Positions 55,242-63,779 of a DNA stretch of 64,000 nucleotides are shown here, piece by piece. Both the position numbers and the translations under genes were made by a program. Within the stretch, counting starts at the first letter, position 1. Each line of letters begins with the position of its first letter. A model generated the notes under the pieces. It did no database searches, was not told the origin of the DNA, and saw nothing but the letters and a program-made list of their open reading frames with translations. Origin of the DNA: Eggerthella lenta DSM 2243 (GTDB lineage Bacteria > Actinomycetota > Coriobacteriia > Coriobacteriales > Eggerthellaceae); assembly GCF_000024265.1 (NCBI RefSeq), contig NC_013204.1:3104501-3168500 (forward strand). The letters are read 5' to 3'.

Positions 55242-57057
55242 CGACCCTTTGACCCGATACGCCGCTTTGATGAACAGGGCCAACGCACCGCGCGAGCTTT
55301 CGCGCGCCGTCCTCGACCGCATCGAGAGCCAGCAGAGCGAGCAAACCAGACCGACCGGAGCAACCGGGTCCGCCGCGCCCCGCCATCAGGCGGGTCCTGC
55401 GCCGACGCCGTTCTCCGTCAAGAGACACCGCTTCCGGGGCTTCGCGGTTGCGGCATGCCTACTGTTACTCGCCGTGCTCGTCGGGCTGTCGCTGGCCGTT
55501 CCCCGCTTCGCCAAGAACGCGGGGCCCTTGGGCTTCGCCATCAACGCCTACGGCGCCTCGGGCAACTCGCTGCTGGCCATGGGCGAGGACGGGCGCATCC
55601 TGTTCGAGGCCGACATCCTGTTCCGCGTGCCGCCCGACGACCGCTACGCCGAAGAAGGCGTGTACACCGGTTGCATGTTCCGCATCGAGGGCGACGACAT
55701 CGTGCGCGTGCAGGCGCACATCGACAAAGGCGAGCTGTACCGCTACACCTACGATGAGTTCCAGGCGGCGAGCAACCCCGATCGCTGGGCCGAAGCGCAG
55801 CAATGGAGCACGGCATCCATCGGCGAAGGGGCATTCTTCGGCGCCTACGACCTGGTACAACCCGTCAGCTCCCTCAGCGAAAGCGAGCAGCCCGACAACC
55901 AGACCGTCGGCGTGAAGTGCTACCAACGGCTGGGAAGCACCGTCGATCTGCCCGTGAACGACGAGATCGGCTCGCGCCTGTCCGACTACTGCTTCGGGCT
56001 GTGGACGAACGAAGACGCCGGCGCGGTCACCGGCTACCAGGATTACATCGACACGCTGGACGGCGCGACGCTCACCGTCACCATCGAAAAGGCCGACGGC
56101 AGCCACGCCACGAAGTCCATCGAGCTGACCGCCGCCGACGTGAAGGCGAAGCTCGTGCCGTCCGAGACGAACGGCACGCCCGCACTCGAGCTGATCCCGC
56201 AGATCGTCGACCCGTTCGAAGGCGACGTGCAGGAGAGGCTGAACAAGCGCAGCGAGGGATACACCTGGATCCACACCCTGTACGGCACGGTGGCCGAGGA
56301 GAACTGCGAGCCCTTCCCGTTCGAAGGCGAGCAGCTGCAAAGCCTCGACCGCCCGCTCACCGAACCGGCCTCCCAGCCCGCCGTCGAACCCGCGTCCGCC
56401 GAGCCGGACGAGGCGGTCACGCCCCAGGACACGTGGGTGGTATGCAAGAACCCGCTGCGCCTGGGAGAGGCGATCGACGTGCGGTTCCCCGTCAACGTTA
56501 TCGACGATCAACAGGCATCGGGCGGATCAACCGAAGGCTTGCTGACCTGCACGAACGGTACCGTCGCCACGCAGCTTCCCACAGAGGTGCGCTTGGAGAA
56601 CCTCGCCCTCCCCAATCCGGGCGACCTCGACGACTCCAACAAGTTCTTCAAAGCGAACGGTGGATTCACCCTCGACGAGAATGGCGCGCCGAGCGACGGA
56701 TACGCGTACGCGGCCATAGACATCACGGTGCGCAACACGTCGGACAAGACGCTGTACGCCGACGCAACGCAAGGTTGGTTCGGCACCGTCAAGAAGATGG
56801 GCGGAGAGCAGTTCTTCGCCCAAAGCGAGCCTTCTTGGCCGCTGTGGACAAGCGGCATCGAACATCCGATAGACAGCTGGAACGGGAACCCGTTCTTCGT
56901 GCCGATCCAGCCCGGCGAGACGAAGACGTTCACGGTGCTGCACGTCGTCGCCGCCAGCGACCTCGCCGACCCCACGTTCTCGTACCACTACCGCAACACC
57001 TCTTACGGCGGTCGCACCACGGCAACGTACCGCATCGGCGCTTTGACCCTTCCCTAG
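55234..57057 (+). CDS. Membrane-anchored probable anti-sigma factor with large extracytoplasmic domain no. 1
   Basis: A 607-residue protein: about 65 cytoplasmic residues (NAPRELSRAVLDRIESQ), one membrane helix (FAVAACLLLLAVLVGLSLAV, about 68-90), then about 515 external residues. The external part is acidic and has no export-cleavage site or recognised enzyme motif. The position right after, and overlapping, an ECF sigma gene, and the single-span topology, are typical of anti-sigma factors. No classical zinc anti-sigma motif (HxxxCxxC) is present. AAAGGAGGTGCCCC precedes the ATG. The external domain may sense envelope state or a ligand. Confidence 0.75.
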   Translation: MTDDPLTRYAALMNRANAPRELSRAVLDRIESQQSEQTRPTGATGSAAPRHQAGPAPTPFSVKRHRFRGFAVAACLLLLAVLVGLSLAVPRFAKNAGPLGFAINAYGASGNSLLAMGEDGRILFEADILFRVPPDDRYAEEGVYTGCMFRIEGDDIVRVQAHIDKGELYRYTYDEFQAASNPDRWAEAQQWSTASIGEGAFFGAYDLVQPVSSLSESEQPDNQTVGVKCYQRLGSTVDLPVNDEIGSRLSDYCFGLWTNEDAGAVTGYQDYIDTLDGATLTVTIEKADGSHATKSIELTAADVKAKLVPSETNGTPALELIPQIVDPFEGDVQERLNKRSEGYTWIHTLYGTVAEENCEPFPFEGEQLQSLDRPLTEPASQPAVEPASAEPDEAVTPQDTWVVCKNPLRLGEAIDVRFPVNVIDDQQASGGSTEGLLTCTNGTVATQLPTEVRLENLALPNPGDLDDSNKFFKANGGFTLDENGAPSDGYAYAAIDITVRNTSDKTLYADATQGWFGTVKKMGGEQFFAQSEPSWPLWTSGIEHPIDSWNGNPFFVPIQPGETKTFTVLHVVAASDLADPTFSYHYRNTSYGGRTTATYRIGALTLP

Positions 57058-57205
57058 GAAGAAGCGCCGCGCAGCCACCCCTCCCCTGCGCGGAGCTCTC
57101 TTTCCTTCCCGTTCTGGGCCATCGGCGCAGCCTTCGCGGCTTCGAGGCTGCGCGCACGCCGCCCGCGAAGCGCATTCGCTCAAACGAACTTTTTCGCCTT
57201 CCTCA

Positions 57206-57233
57206 GAACAATCCCGCACCCTAGCCCGTATTG
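57206..57233 (+). promoter_or_regulatory. Predicted ECF-type promoter of sigma factor no. 2
   Basis: GAACAATCCCGC and CGTATTGT in the same spacing as the promoter at 54596. The remainder of the 195-base gap shows nothing else definite. Confidence 0.6.
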
Positions 57234-57252
57234 TTACCAGAGAGGTGAATGC

Positions 57253-57891
57253 ATGCGCTTGCCGTTCCAGCGAAAAAACCAGCCCGCCGCAGCCCGCGAC
57301 AGCCCGAAACCGCTTCGATCCGACGCGTTCTTGCTCGAAGCCATGGACGCGTGGGGCGATGTCGTGTATCGCGTCGCGCTGGCGCAGACCGGCTCGCCCA
57401 GCGACGCCGACGACGTGTTCCAGGACGTGTTCATGCGCCTGCTGGAACACGACACCGCGTTCGAAAGCGACGAGCACCTGAAAGCCTGGCTGCTGCGCGT
57501 CACGGTGAACCGCTGCCGCGACTTGGCGCGTTTGACCTGGAACCGCCGCACGGAAGGCTTCACGCGGGAGCATGCCGACATCCCCGCCCCCGACACGTTC
57601 GACGCCGACATCTGGGAGGTCGTGGGCGCGTTGCCGCCCGACCTGCGCATCCCGGTGCACCTGTTCTACGTCGAGGGCTACGCCACCGAAGAGATCGCGC
57701 GCATCACGGGATGCCGACCCAGCACCGTGCGAACCCGCCTCCACCGCGCCCGCGAGCAGTTGCGGAACATGCTGGAAGACGACCGCGGCCAACGCGAGTC
57801 GAGCCTTGCAAGCTGCCGCGACCCCCTGTGCCGAAAGGAGCCGAACCGTGACCGATCCCCGCAACCCCGGCCCACGCCCAACCGTGGATGA
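57253..57891 (+). CDS. ECF (group IV) RNA polymerase sigma factor no. 2
   Basis: A 212-residue protein. It has region 2 (DADDVFQDVFMRLLEHD ... EHLKAWLLRVTVNRCRD) and region 4 (IPVHLFYVEGYATEEIARIT, RPSTVRTRLHRAREQLR). Very like sigma no. 1 in sequence and in context. It overlaps its downstream membrane partner by 44 bases. The ATG follows GAGGTGAATGC. Confidence 0.93.
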   Translation: MRLPFQRKNQPAAARDSPKPLRSDAFLLEAMDAWGDVVYRVALAQTGSPSDADDVFQDVFMRLLEHDTAFESDEHLKAWLLRVTVNRCRDLARLTWNRRTEGFTREHADIPAPDTFDADIWEVVGALPPDLRIPVHLFYVEGYATEEIARITGCRPSTVRTRLHRAREQLRNMLEDDRGQRESSLASCRDPLCRKEPNRDRSPQPRPTPNRG

Positions 57892-58816
57892 GTACCGCAC
57901 CATGATGCGAGGAACGCACGTCCCGGACCAGCTGAAGCAAGCGACCCTGAGCGAAGCGGGCAGGCGCCGGGGCCGCAGCGCTAAAACCGTGCGGACAACC
58001 GTCCGAACAGGCGCGTCGGTCAGGCGACGCTCGGCGCTCGGGTTCGCCGTCGCCGCCTGCCTCGTGCTGGTCGCGGGAATCGGCGCAACGGCTTTCGCGA
58101 TCAACGGCCCCGGCGGGTTCGGACCGGGGAAAACCGTAGAGCTGGAGTCCCAAGACTTCACGGGAGGCGGCGGCTACAGCGGTCCCTGGTACAACCCAGC
58201 CGACGACACGTTCTGGAGCTACGAATGGGCTGGATACAAGTATCATTTCCCTGTGCGGTGCGTCGGGAACAACATCGAATCCGTCACCTACGAAATCGAA
58301 GGCGAGCGCAGCTACTTCGAGATCATCGATAACACCGTCACCGCCGAGCAGCACGACAACGGCAAGCACGTGTTCAATTACACCAAGTCCGTTACGTTCG
58401 ACTACGACCATCAGGAGTCGATCGACGACCAGCGTATCGTAGAAATCTACATCGGCTTCCCCCTTCCCGAAGAGGGGAAGGAAGCGTACGAATTGGCCCT
58501 TGCCGGCAAAAACTCGCTCGAAGCGAGCAGGCAGCTGAATACCGCCATCGAAAAAGGCGCGGCTCGGGAAATCTCGACCTCCCGATTGAAGCTCACCGCC
58601 ACGTTCGCCGACGGCTCCATGCAAACGAAAACGTACCGCATCGCTCCGGTGCCCGATTTCGACGAACGATACGAGGCCTATTCCGATGCCCGTGCCGCAT
58701 TTCAGAGCATCGAGCCTCCTTCAAGCGACGCCTCCCAGCAGGAGATCGACGATTACCTCGGCAAGATGCCTCAAATGCCCAAGCTTTACAACATCACCGA
58801 GCTCAACGAAGGGTGA
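57848..58816 (+). CDS. Membrane-anchored probable anti-sigma factor no. 2
   Basis: A 322-residue protein: cytoplasmic N-terminus (EYRTMMRGTHVPDQLKQATL), one membrane helix (GFAVAACLVLVAGIGATAFAI, about 64-84) and a 235-residue external domain of unknown fold. The GTG at 57848 was chosen because AAAGGAGCC precedes it. The membrane segment shares FAVAACL with partner no. 1, supporting common descent, but the external domains differ in size and sequence, as if the sensors diverged. Confidence 0.75.
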   Translation: MTDPRNPGPRPTVDEYRTMMRGTHVPDQLKQATLSEAGRRRGRSAKTVRTTVRTGASVRRRSALGFAVAACLVLVAGIGATAFAINGPGGFGPGKTVELESQDFTGGGGYSGPWYNPADDTFWSYEWAGYKYHFPVRCVGNNIESVTYEIEGERSYFEIIDNTVTAEQHDNGKHVFNYTKSVTFDYDHQESIDDQRIVEIYIGFPLPEEGKEAYELALAGKNSLEASRQLNTAIEKGAAREISTSRLKLTATFADGSMQTKTYRIAPVPDFDERYEAYSDARAAFQSIEPPSSDASQQEIDDYLGKMPQMPKLYNITELNEG

Positions 58817-58866
58817 ACGCCGCGTTGGAACCCGCGCGCCGCAGTATCTTTTTATAACCAATATAG

Positions 58867-59016
58867 TCATGGACAAAAAGTGCCGATTTTCTTTATCCTC
58901 TATGAAGATAAGGCAAAGCGGTGCGCTTCTCACCAGGCATGATGGGAATTGCCTGATGCTCGATCCCTCTCTTTTAGGTCAAAAAACTACAGAATACTAT
59001 AGCTTTTTGTCCATGA
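58867..59016. repeat. Palindromic element family 2, copy B (150 bases)
   Basis: Perfect 14-base terminal inverted repeats, TCATGGACAAAAAG (58867) and CTTTTTGTCCATGA (59003). The outer 30-40 bases at each end match copy A at 26885-27025, and similarity continues about 20 bases past the right end (TATATTATT). The 501-base gap between anti-sigma no. 2 and nrdD otherwise holds only a small GGATC-CTTC-GATCC hairpin near 59207-59220. Confidence 0.75.
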
Positions 59017-59317
59017 TGAATTGACTTATATTATTTTGCTGCGACCCAAACGCTCGCATTACCAGTCGCATGCTAGCATTGAGGAAGCGGTCGCCCCACC
59101 CGCAGGAAAGACTCGCGAAACAAACCGCGTCGACACGGTGCGCAGCAAAGCACCCGCAAGCTTTGCCATCCCCATACTGCACCTCCCCGCATGCAAAAGG
59201 GCCGGATCCTTCGATCCGGCCCGGAAGTTGCTGGGCGCTTGCTGCTGGTATGCTGATGCCGCGTTCGCGAATGTGGTGACGGGTACGCCCTGGTTTCAAA
59301 CCGACCGAAGCCGGCGG

Positions 59318-61759
59318 TTAGGCGGTCACCTGCGCTTTCATCGCATTGACGTGCTGGAACACGGCGGCGGCGCCCGGGATCACGTCCACGGAGCCGTCGG
59401 CGGCCACGGACAGCAGCGTGGGCGCCTGCATGATGCGGTAGCGCTGCGCCAGCTCCACGTTCTCTTCGGCCAGCAGCTCCTCGTAGACGATGCCGGCGGC
59501 ATCCATTTCAGCTGCGGCGAATTTGCAGTTCGGGCACGTCCGCGTGGCAATGAGGTAGAGGCCTGCGGGAAGCGTGCTGTGGTCGGGCGCAGAGGCTTTC
59601 TCGATGCCCGGAACCGTCACGTGCGAGCCCGCCTGCCCGACGGTCTCGGCCGCGGCCGTCACGGCTACGGCGCCGTCTCGCGTCAAATGCGAATGCCCCA
59701 AGTCGTACTCCACACGGTCGGCGAACTCCTGCGACTTGCCGTCGTTCCAGTTCTTCACCGGGCGGTAGTAGCCGGTGATGCGCGAGTACACCTCGGTCTC
59801 CTCGTGGCAGCACGGGCACTCGTACACCTCGCCGGCGATGTAGCCGTGGTTCTTGCACACCGAATACGTGGGTGACATGGTGTAATACGGCAGCTTGTAG
59901 TTCTCGGCGATCTTGCGCACCAGCGTGGCGGCCGCCTTCCAGTCGGGCAGCTTCTCGCCCAAGAAGGCATGGAACACGGTGCCGGACGTGTACAGCGTCT
60001 GCAGCTCATCCTGCACGTCCAACGCGCTGAAGATGTCGTCGGTGAAGCCCACCGGCAGATGCGACGAGTTCGTGTAGTACGGCTTGCCCTGCTCGTTGGC
60101 CGTGATGATGTCGGGGAACTGCTCCTTGTCGTGCTTGGCGAAGCGGTACGTGGTGCTCTCGGCCGGCGTGGCCTCGAGGTTGTACAGGTCGCCGTACTGC
60201 TCCTGGTAGTCGGCCAAACGGGCGCGCATGTGGTTGAGCACGTCCTTCGTGAACGCCTGCGCCGGCTCCTGCGTCATGTCAGCGCGCAGCCACTGCGCGT
60301 TCAGGCACGCCTCGTTCATGCCCACCAGGCCGATCGTGGAGAAGTGGTTCTCGAACGTGCCCAGGTAGCGCTTGGTGTACGGGTACAAGCCCGCATCCAG
60401 CAGGCGCGTGACCACTTCGCGCTTCGTGTGCAGCGAGCGCGCGGAAACGTCCATGAGATGGTCGAGTCGACGGTAGAAGTCGGCTTCGTCGGCGGACAGA
60501 TAGGCCAGGCGCGGCATGTTGATGGTGACCACGCCGATGGAGCCCGTGGACTCGCCGCTGCCGAAGAAACCGCCCGACTTCTTGCGCAGCTCGCGCAGGT
60601 CGAGGCGCAGGCGGCAGCACATGGAGCGCACGTCGGACGGTTCCATGTCGGAGTTGATGTAGTTGGAGAAGTACGGAGTGCCGTACTTCGAGGTCATTTC
60701 GAACAGCAGCCGGTTGTTCTCGGTTTCGCTCCAGTCGAAGTCGCGCGTGATGGAGTAGGTGGGGATTGGGTACTGGAAGCCGCGACCGTTCGCATCGCCT
60801 TCGATCATGATCTCGATGAAGGCCTTGTTCACCATATCCATTTCGACCTTGCAGTCGCCGTAGGTGAAGTCCATCTCCTTGCCGCCCACGATGGCCGGCT
60901 GATCGCGCAGGTCGGCCGGGCACACCCAGTCCAGCGTGATGTTGCTGAACGGCGCCTGCGTGCCCCAGCGCGAAGGCGTGTTCACGCCGAACACGAACGA
61001 CTCGACGCACTGCTTCGTCTCTTCGTAGGTCAGGTTGTCGGCCTTCACGAACGGCGCGAGATACGTGTCGAAGCTGGAGAACGCCTGGGCGCCCGCCCAT
61101 TCGTTCTGCATGATGCCCAGGAAGTTCACCATCTGGTTGCACAGGCTGGACAGATGGCTGGCCGGCTTCGACGTGATCTTGCCCGGCACGCCGCCGAGAC
61201 CCTCCTGGATGAGCTGCTTGAGCGACCAGCCCGCGCAGTAACCCGTCAGCATGGACAGGTCGTGCAGGTGGATGTCGGCGTTGCGGTGAGCCTTCGCCAC
61301 CTCGTCGTCGTAGATCTCGCTAAGCCAGTAGTTCGCCGTGATGGCGCCCGAGTTCGACAGGATCAGGCCGCCGACGGAGTACGTGACCGTGGAGTTCTCC
61401 TTCACGCGCCAGTCTTCCACCTTGACGTACTGGTCCACGAGATCCTTATAGTCCAGCAGCGTGGCGTTGGCGTTGCGCACCTTCTCGCGCTGCTTGCGGT
61501 ACAGAATGTAGGACTTCGCCACGTCGGCGTACCCGGCCGTGGACAGCACCTCCTCCACGCTGTCTTGCACGTCCTCGACGCTGATGATGCCGTTTTTGAT
61601 GCGCGGCTCGAAATGGGCGGTCACGTTGAGGGCCAGAAGGTCGATCGTGGAGGGATGGTACTGCTTCTCCAGCGCGTCGAACGCCTTGGAGATGGCGCTT
61701 GAGATTTTGGCTATATCGAATTCCGCGATCTTTCCGTCGCGCTTCTGGACCTCGTACAT
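59318..61759 (-). CDS. nrdD: Anaerobic (class III) ribonucleoside-triphosphate reductase with C-terminal glutaredoxin-like domain
   Basis: An 813-residue protein: N-terminal ATP-cone (VQKRDGKIAEFDIAKISSAI), the catalytic barrel, a zinc site with CKNHG and ECPCCHEE (about residues 635-653) and the glycyl-radical loop RITGYYRPV (about 660). Typical NrdD ends shortly after this. Here about 110 more residues include LYLIATRTCPNCKFAAAEMD (CPNC about 740) and QAPTLLSV, a glutaredoxin/thioredoxin-like fold. It makes deoxynucleotides from NTPs without oxygen. The attached domain may serve as its thiol reductant. The activase nrdG lies divergently at 62743. ATG after AAAAGGAGC. Confidence 0.95.
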   Translation of the reverse strand: MYEVQKRDGKIAEFDIAKISSAISKAFDALEKQYHPSTIDLLALNVTAHFEPRIKNGIISVEDVQDSVEEVLSTAGYADVAKSYILYRKQREKVRNANATLLDYKDLVDQYVKVEDWRVKENSTVTYSVGGLILSNSGAITANYWLSEIYDDEVAKAHRNADIHLHDLSMLTGYCAGWSLKQLIQEGLGGVPGKITSKPASHLSSLCNQMVNFLGIMQNEWAGAQAFSSFDTYLAPFVKADNLTYEETKQCVESFVFGVNTPSRWGTQAPFSNITLDWVCPADLRDQPAIVGGKEMDFTYGDCKVEMDMVNKAFIEIMIEGDANGRGFQYPIPTYSITRDFDWSETENNRLLFEMTSKYGTPYFSNYINSDMEPSDVRSMCCRLRLDLRELRKKSGGFFGSGESTGSIGVVTINMPRLAYLSADEADFYRRLDHLMDVSARSLHTKREVVTRLLDAGLYPYTKRYLGTFENHFSTIGLVGMNEACLNAQWLRADMTQEPAQAFTKDVLNHMRARLADYQEQYGDLYNLEATPAESTTYRFAKHDKEQFPDIITANEQGKPYYTNSSHLPVGFTDDIFSALDVQDELQTLYTSGTVFHAFLGEKLPDWKAAATLVRKIAENYKLPYYTMSPTYSVCKNHGYIAGEVYECPCCHEETEVYSRITGYYRPVKNWNDGKSQEFADRVEYDLGHSHLTRDGAVAVTAAAETVGQAGSHVTVPGIEKASAPDHSTLPAGLYLIATRTCPNCKFAAAEMDAAGIVYEELLAEENVELAQRYRIMQAPTLLSVAADGSVDVIPGAAAVFQHVNAMKAQVTA

Positions 61760-61903
61760 GCTTGCTCCTTTTGCTGTGGATTCGCTTCGTTTGCGCGGCG
61801 ACTGCCAACCGTTCCGCGCCTCGCATGCGGTTTCAAACACCCTAGCAGCGTCCACCGGGCCAGTCAATGATTGTAATCCATATGTTGAATATGCCTCCAC
61901 AAT

Positions 61904-61920
61904 ACACAACTATATATGGT
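61904..61920. promoter_or_regulatory. Possible NrdR box in the nrdD promoter
   Basis: ACACAACTATATATGGT resembles the NrdR-box palindrome consensus (ACAC-ATATnT-GTGT). It lies 145 bases upstream of nrdD in the 362-base divergent region, overlapping AT-rich promoter-like sequence. Only one convincing box was found, whereas NrdR usually binds two. Confidence 0.35.
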
Positions 61921-62056
61921 AGATTTTGCCATCTGGGGTTTTGCGCGAGCGCTCGATGGAGCTCTTCGAAAAGCGACCTGCGGGTTTAGAACAAAGCACC
62001 GCGCGGGCCGTTTTGCAGATGCCCGACGCCGAAGCTTTCGGCGAGCGGCAACGCGT

Positions 62057-62085
62057 TTGATCGCAGGGCGCAGCGGGATTATGAT
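62057..62085 (+). promoter_or_regulatory. Promoter of the Nim-like gene and nrdG
   Basis: TTGATC (62057-62062) and TATGAT (62080-62085) with a 17-base spacer, 36 bases before the ATG at 62122, which has AGAAGGAGC upstream. Confidence 0.6.
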
Positions 62086-62121
62086 AGACCCCTGCGCAAC
62101 CAACTAGAAGGAGCATCCGCC

Positions 62122-62739
62122 ATGACCCGCTTCCCCCTGCGCCGAGCCGAGCGCGCGATGCCGCGCGACGAGGCGCTGGCCGTACTCGACGCCGCCGAGT
62201 TCGCCATCGTGTCCACCGTGGACGATGACGGCATGCCCTACGGCGTGCCGCTCTCCTTCGTGCGGCGAGGCGATACGCTGTACTTCCACGCCACAAACGA
62301 GGGCGGGCACAAGACGGTCGATTTTCGTCGCGACGATCGCGTGTGCGCGACAGCGGTGACGGGCGTCGAAGCGTTCTTCGAAGACGGCGATTTCTCGACC
62401 AGCTTCCGGTCGGCCATAACATTCGGCCGCGTCCGCGAGGTCGTCGAAGCGACCGAGTTCAAACATGCGCTGGTGGATCTCTGCATGAAGTACGTGCCGG
62501 AGGCAAAGCGCAGCATCGGGAAAGCGATGGAGAAGGAAGGGCCGCACACGTCCGTGTGGGCCATCGACATCGAAGAGATAAGCGGCAAAGCGCATCCGGG
62601 ACCACGTGGCGATGCGAGCGGGGACGGGCGCACGGATGCCGCGGACGACGGCGGATGCGCCGGCACGGATGCCGGCAGGCAGACGGACCCGGTCGCGGGC
62701 GCGGAACCAGTCGCCGCCCTCGGCGGCGAAGGAGCCTGA
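62122..62739 (+). CDS. Nim-like / pyridoxamine 5'-phosphate oxidase-fold flavoprotein
   Basis: A 205-residue protein. The first about 155 residues match the NimA / PNPOx-like split-barrel family (ALAVLDAAEFAIVSTVDDDG, PLSFVRRGDTLYFHATNEGGHK), which bind FMN or heme and include 5-nitroimidazole-inactivating enzymes. The last about 50 residues are a low-complexity Gly/Ala/Asp tail. It lies 3 bases before nrdG, so the two are co-transcribed. Nitroimidazole resistance is possible but not demonstrated by sequence. Confidence 0.85.
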   Translation: MTRFPLRRAERAMPRDEALAVLDAAEFAIVSTVDDDGMPYGVPLSFVRRGDTLYFHATNEGGHKTVDFRRDDRVCATAVTGVEAFFEDGDFSTSFRSAITFGRVREVVEATEFKHALVDLCMKYVPEAKRSIGKAMEKEGPHTSVWAIDIEEISGKAHPGPRGDASGDGRTDAADDGGCAGTDAGRQTDPVAGAEPVAALGGEGA

Positions 62740-62742
62740 GCC

Positions 62743-63465
62743 ATGCGCATCGCCGGCTTGCAGAAGCTCACGCTGCTCGATTTCCCGGGCAAGACCGCGG
62801 CCACGGTATTCACGCCGGGCTGCAACTTCCGTTGCCCGTTCTGCCACAACGCCGACTTGGTGACGGGCGAGGCGGGGCGCGATGGCGCGGCCGCGGACAG
62901 CAGCGCCCTATCGATCGACGAGCTCTTCGCGTTCCTCGGCAAACGCCAGGGGCTGCTCGACGGCGTGTGCATCACAGGCGGTGAACCGTTGCTGCAGTCC
63001 GGTATCGATGAGTTCTGCACTCGCGTGCACGAGCTGGGGTTCGCCGTGAAGCTGGACACGAACGGCAGCTTCCCCGGCCGCTTGCGCGCGCTTGTTGAGG
63101 AAGGCCTTGTGGATTATGTGGCCACGGACGTGAAGAACGCGCCAGAGCGTTACGCCGAAACCGTCGGCGTCCCCGCGTTCGACCTCGCGCCGGTGCAGGA
63201 GTCTCTCGACTTCCTGCGTTCGGGCGCGGTCCCCTACGAGGTGCGCACCACCGTGGTGCGCGAGCTGCACACCGCCGACGACCTGCGCGCGCTGGCTGCG
63301 TGGATCGAAGGCGTACAAGCGTGGCACCTGCAAAGCTTCATCGACGCGGACAGCGTGCTGGGCGGCGAAGGTCGCTTCCACGCATGGGACCCCGACGACC
63401 TGCGGGCACTGCTGCCCGAGCTGCAGGCCGTCGTGCCGGGCGCTCAGCTGCGCGGGGTGGACTAG
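62743..63465 (+). CDS. nrdG: Anaerobic ribonucleotide reductase-activating protein (radical SAM)
   Basis: A 240-residue radical SAM enzyme. The cluster motif CNFRCPFC (about residues 27-34) is CxxxCxxC, followed by the SAM-binding ITGGEPLLQ (about 75-83) and KLDTNGS. It generates the glycyl radical on NrdD (divergent, 59318-61759). At 240 residues it is longer than enterobacterial NrdG (about 155) and resembles the pyruvate formate-lyase-activase-like type found in anaerobes. Confidence 0.93.
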   Translation: MRIAGLQKLTLLDFPGKTAATVFTPGCNFRCPFCHNADLVTGEAGRDGAAADSSALSIDELFAFLGKRQGLLDGVCITGGEPLLQSGIDEFCTRVHELGFAVKLDTNGSFPGRLRALVEEGLVDYVATDVKNAPERYAETVGVPAFDLAPVQESLDFLRSGAVPYEVRTTVVRELHTADDLRALAAWIEGVQAWHLQSFIDADSVLGGEGRFHAWDPDDLRALLPELQAVVPGAQLRGVD

Positions 63466-63779
63466 AGCCGCGAGGGTCCGCGCCCTCGCATGCCGCAAGC
63501 ACGCGCCTCTTGCGGATCCCGAATTCCGGCCAATCGAGGAACCCGCGGCACACGAACCGCTCAACACCCCGCGAAACCAGGCAGCGCATAGGAAACGGGA
63601 AATTCCGGCAGGAATCGACGCGATTCTGTCATCGAGAAAGCCCGCGCCCTTCGGCCTTTCCGCGTCCGGCCCCCTAACCAGACCCGATACATCCAGGCAA
63701 AAGCTCTGTCTCGGCATAAAGCAACGAGTTCAGAAAGAGACGGCAGAATCCCGTCGAAAACTGCCAAAAATCAGGGTTT
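63466..63779. other. Intergenic region, no supported gene
   Basis: 314 bases between convergent genes. A CGAGGG/CCCTCG hairpin at about 63472-63489 may terminate nrdG. A 68-codon minus-strand frame at 63561-63767 has no ribosome site or recognisable product and is not called. Nothing else stands out. Confidence 0.5.

Noticed and set aside
62908-63767. Minus-strand frames opposite and beyond nrdG (269 and 68 codons)
   Set aside because: No ribosome site; the first is antisense to a clear radical SAM gene, the second has no recognisable product.
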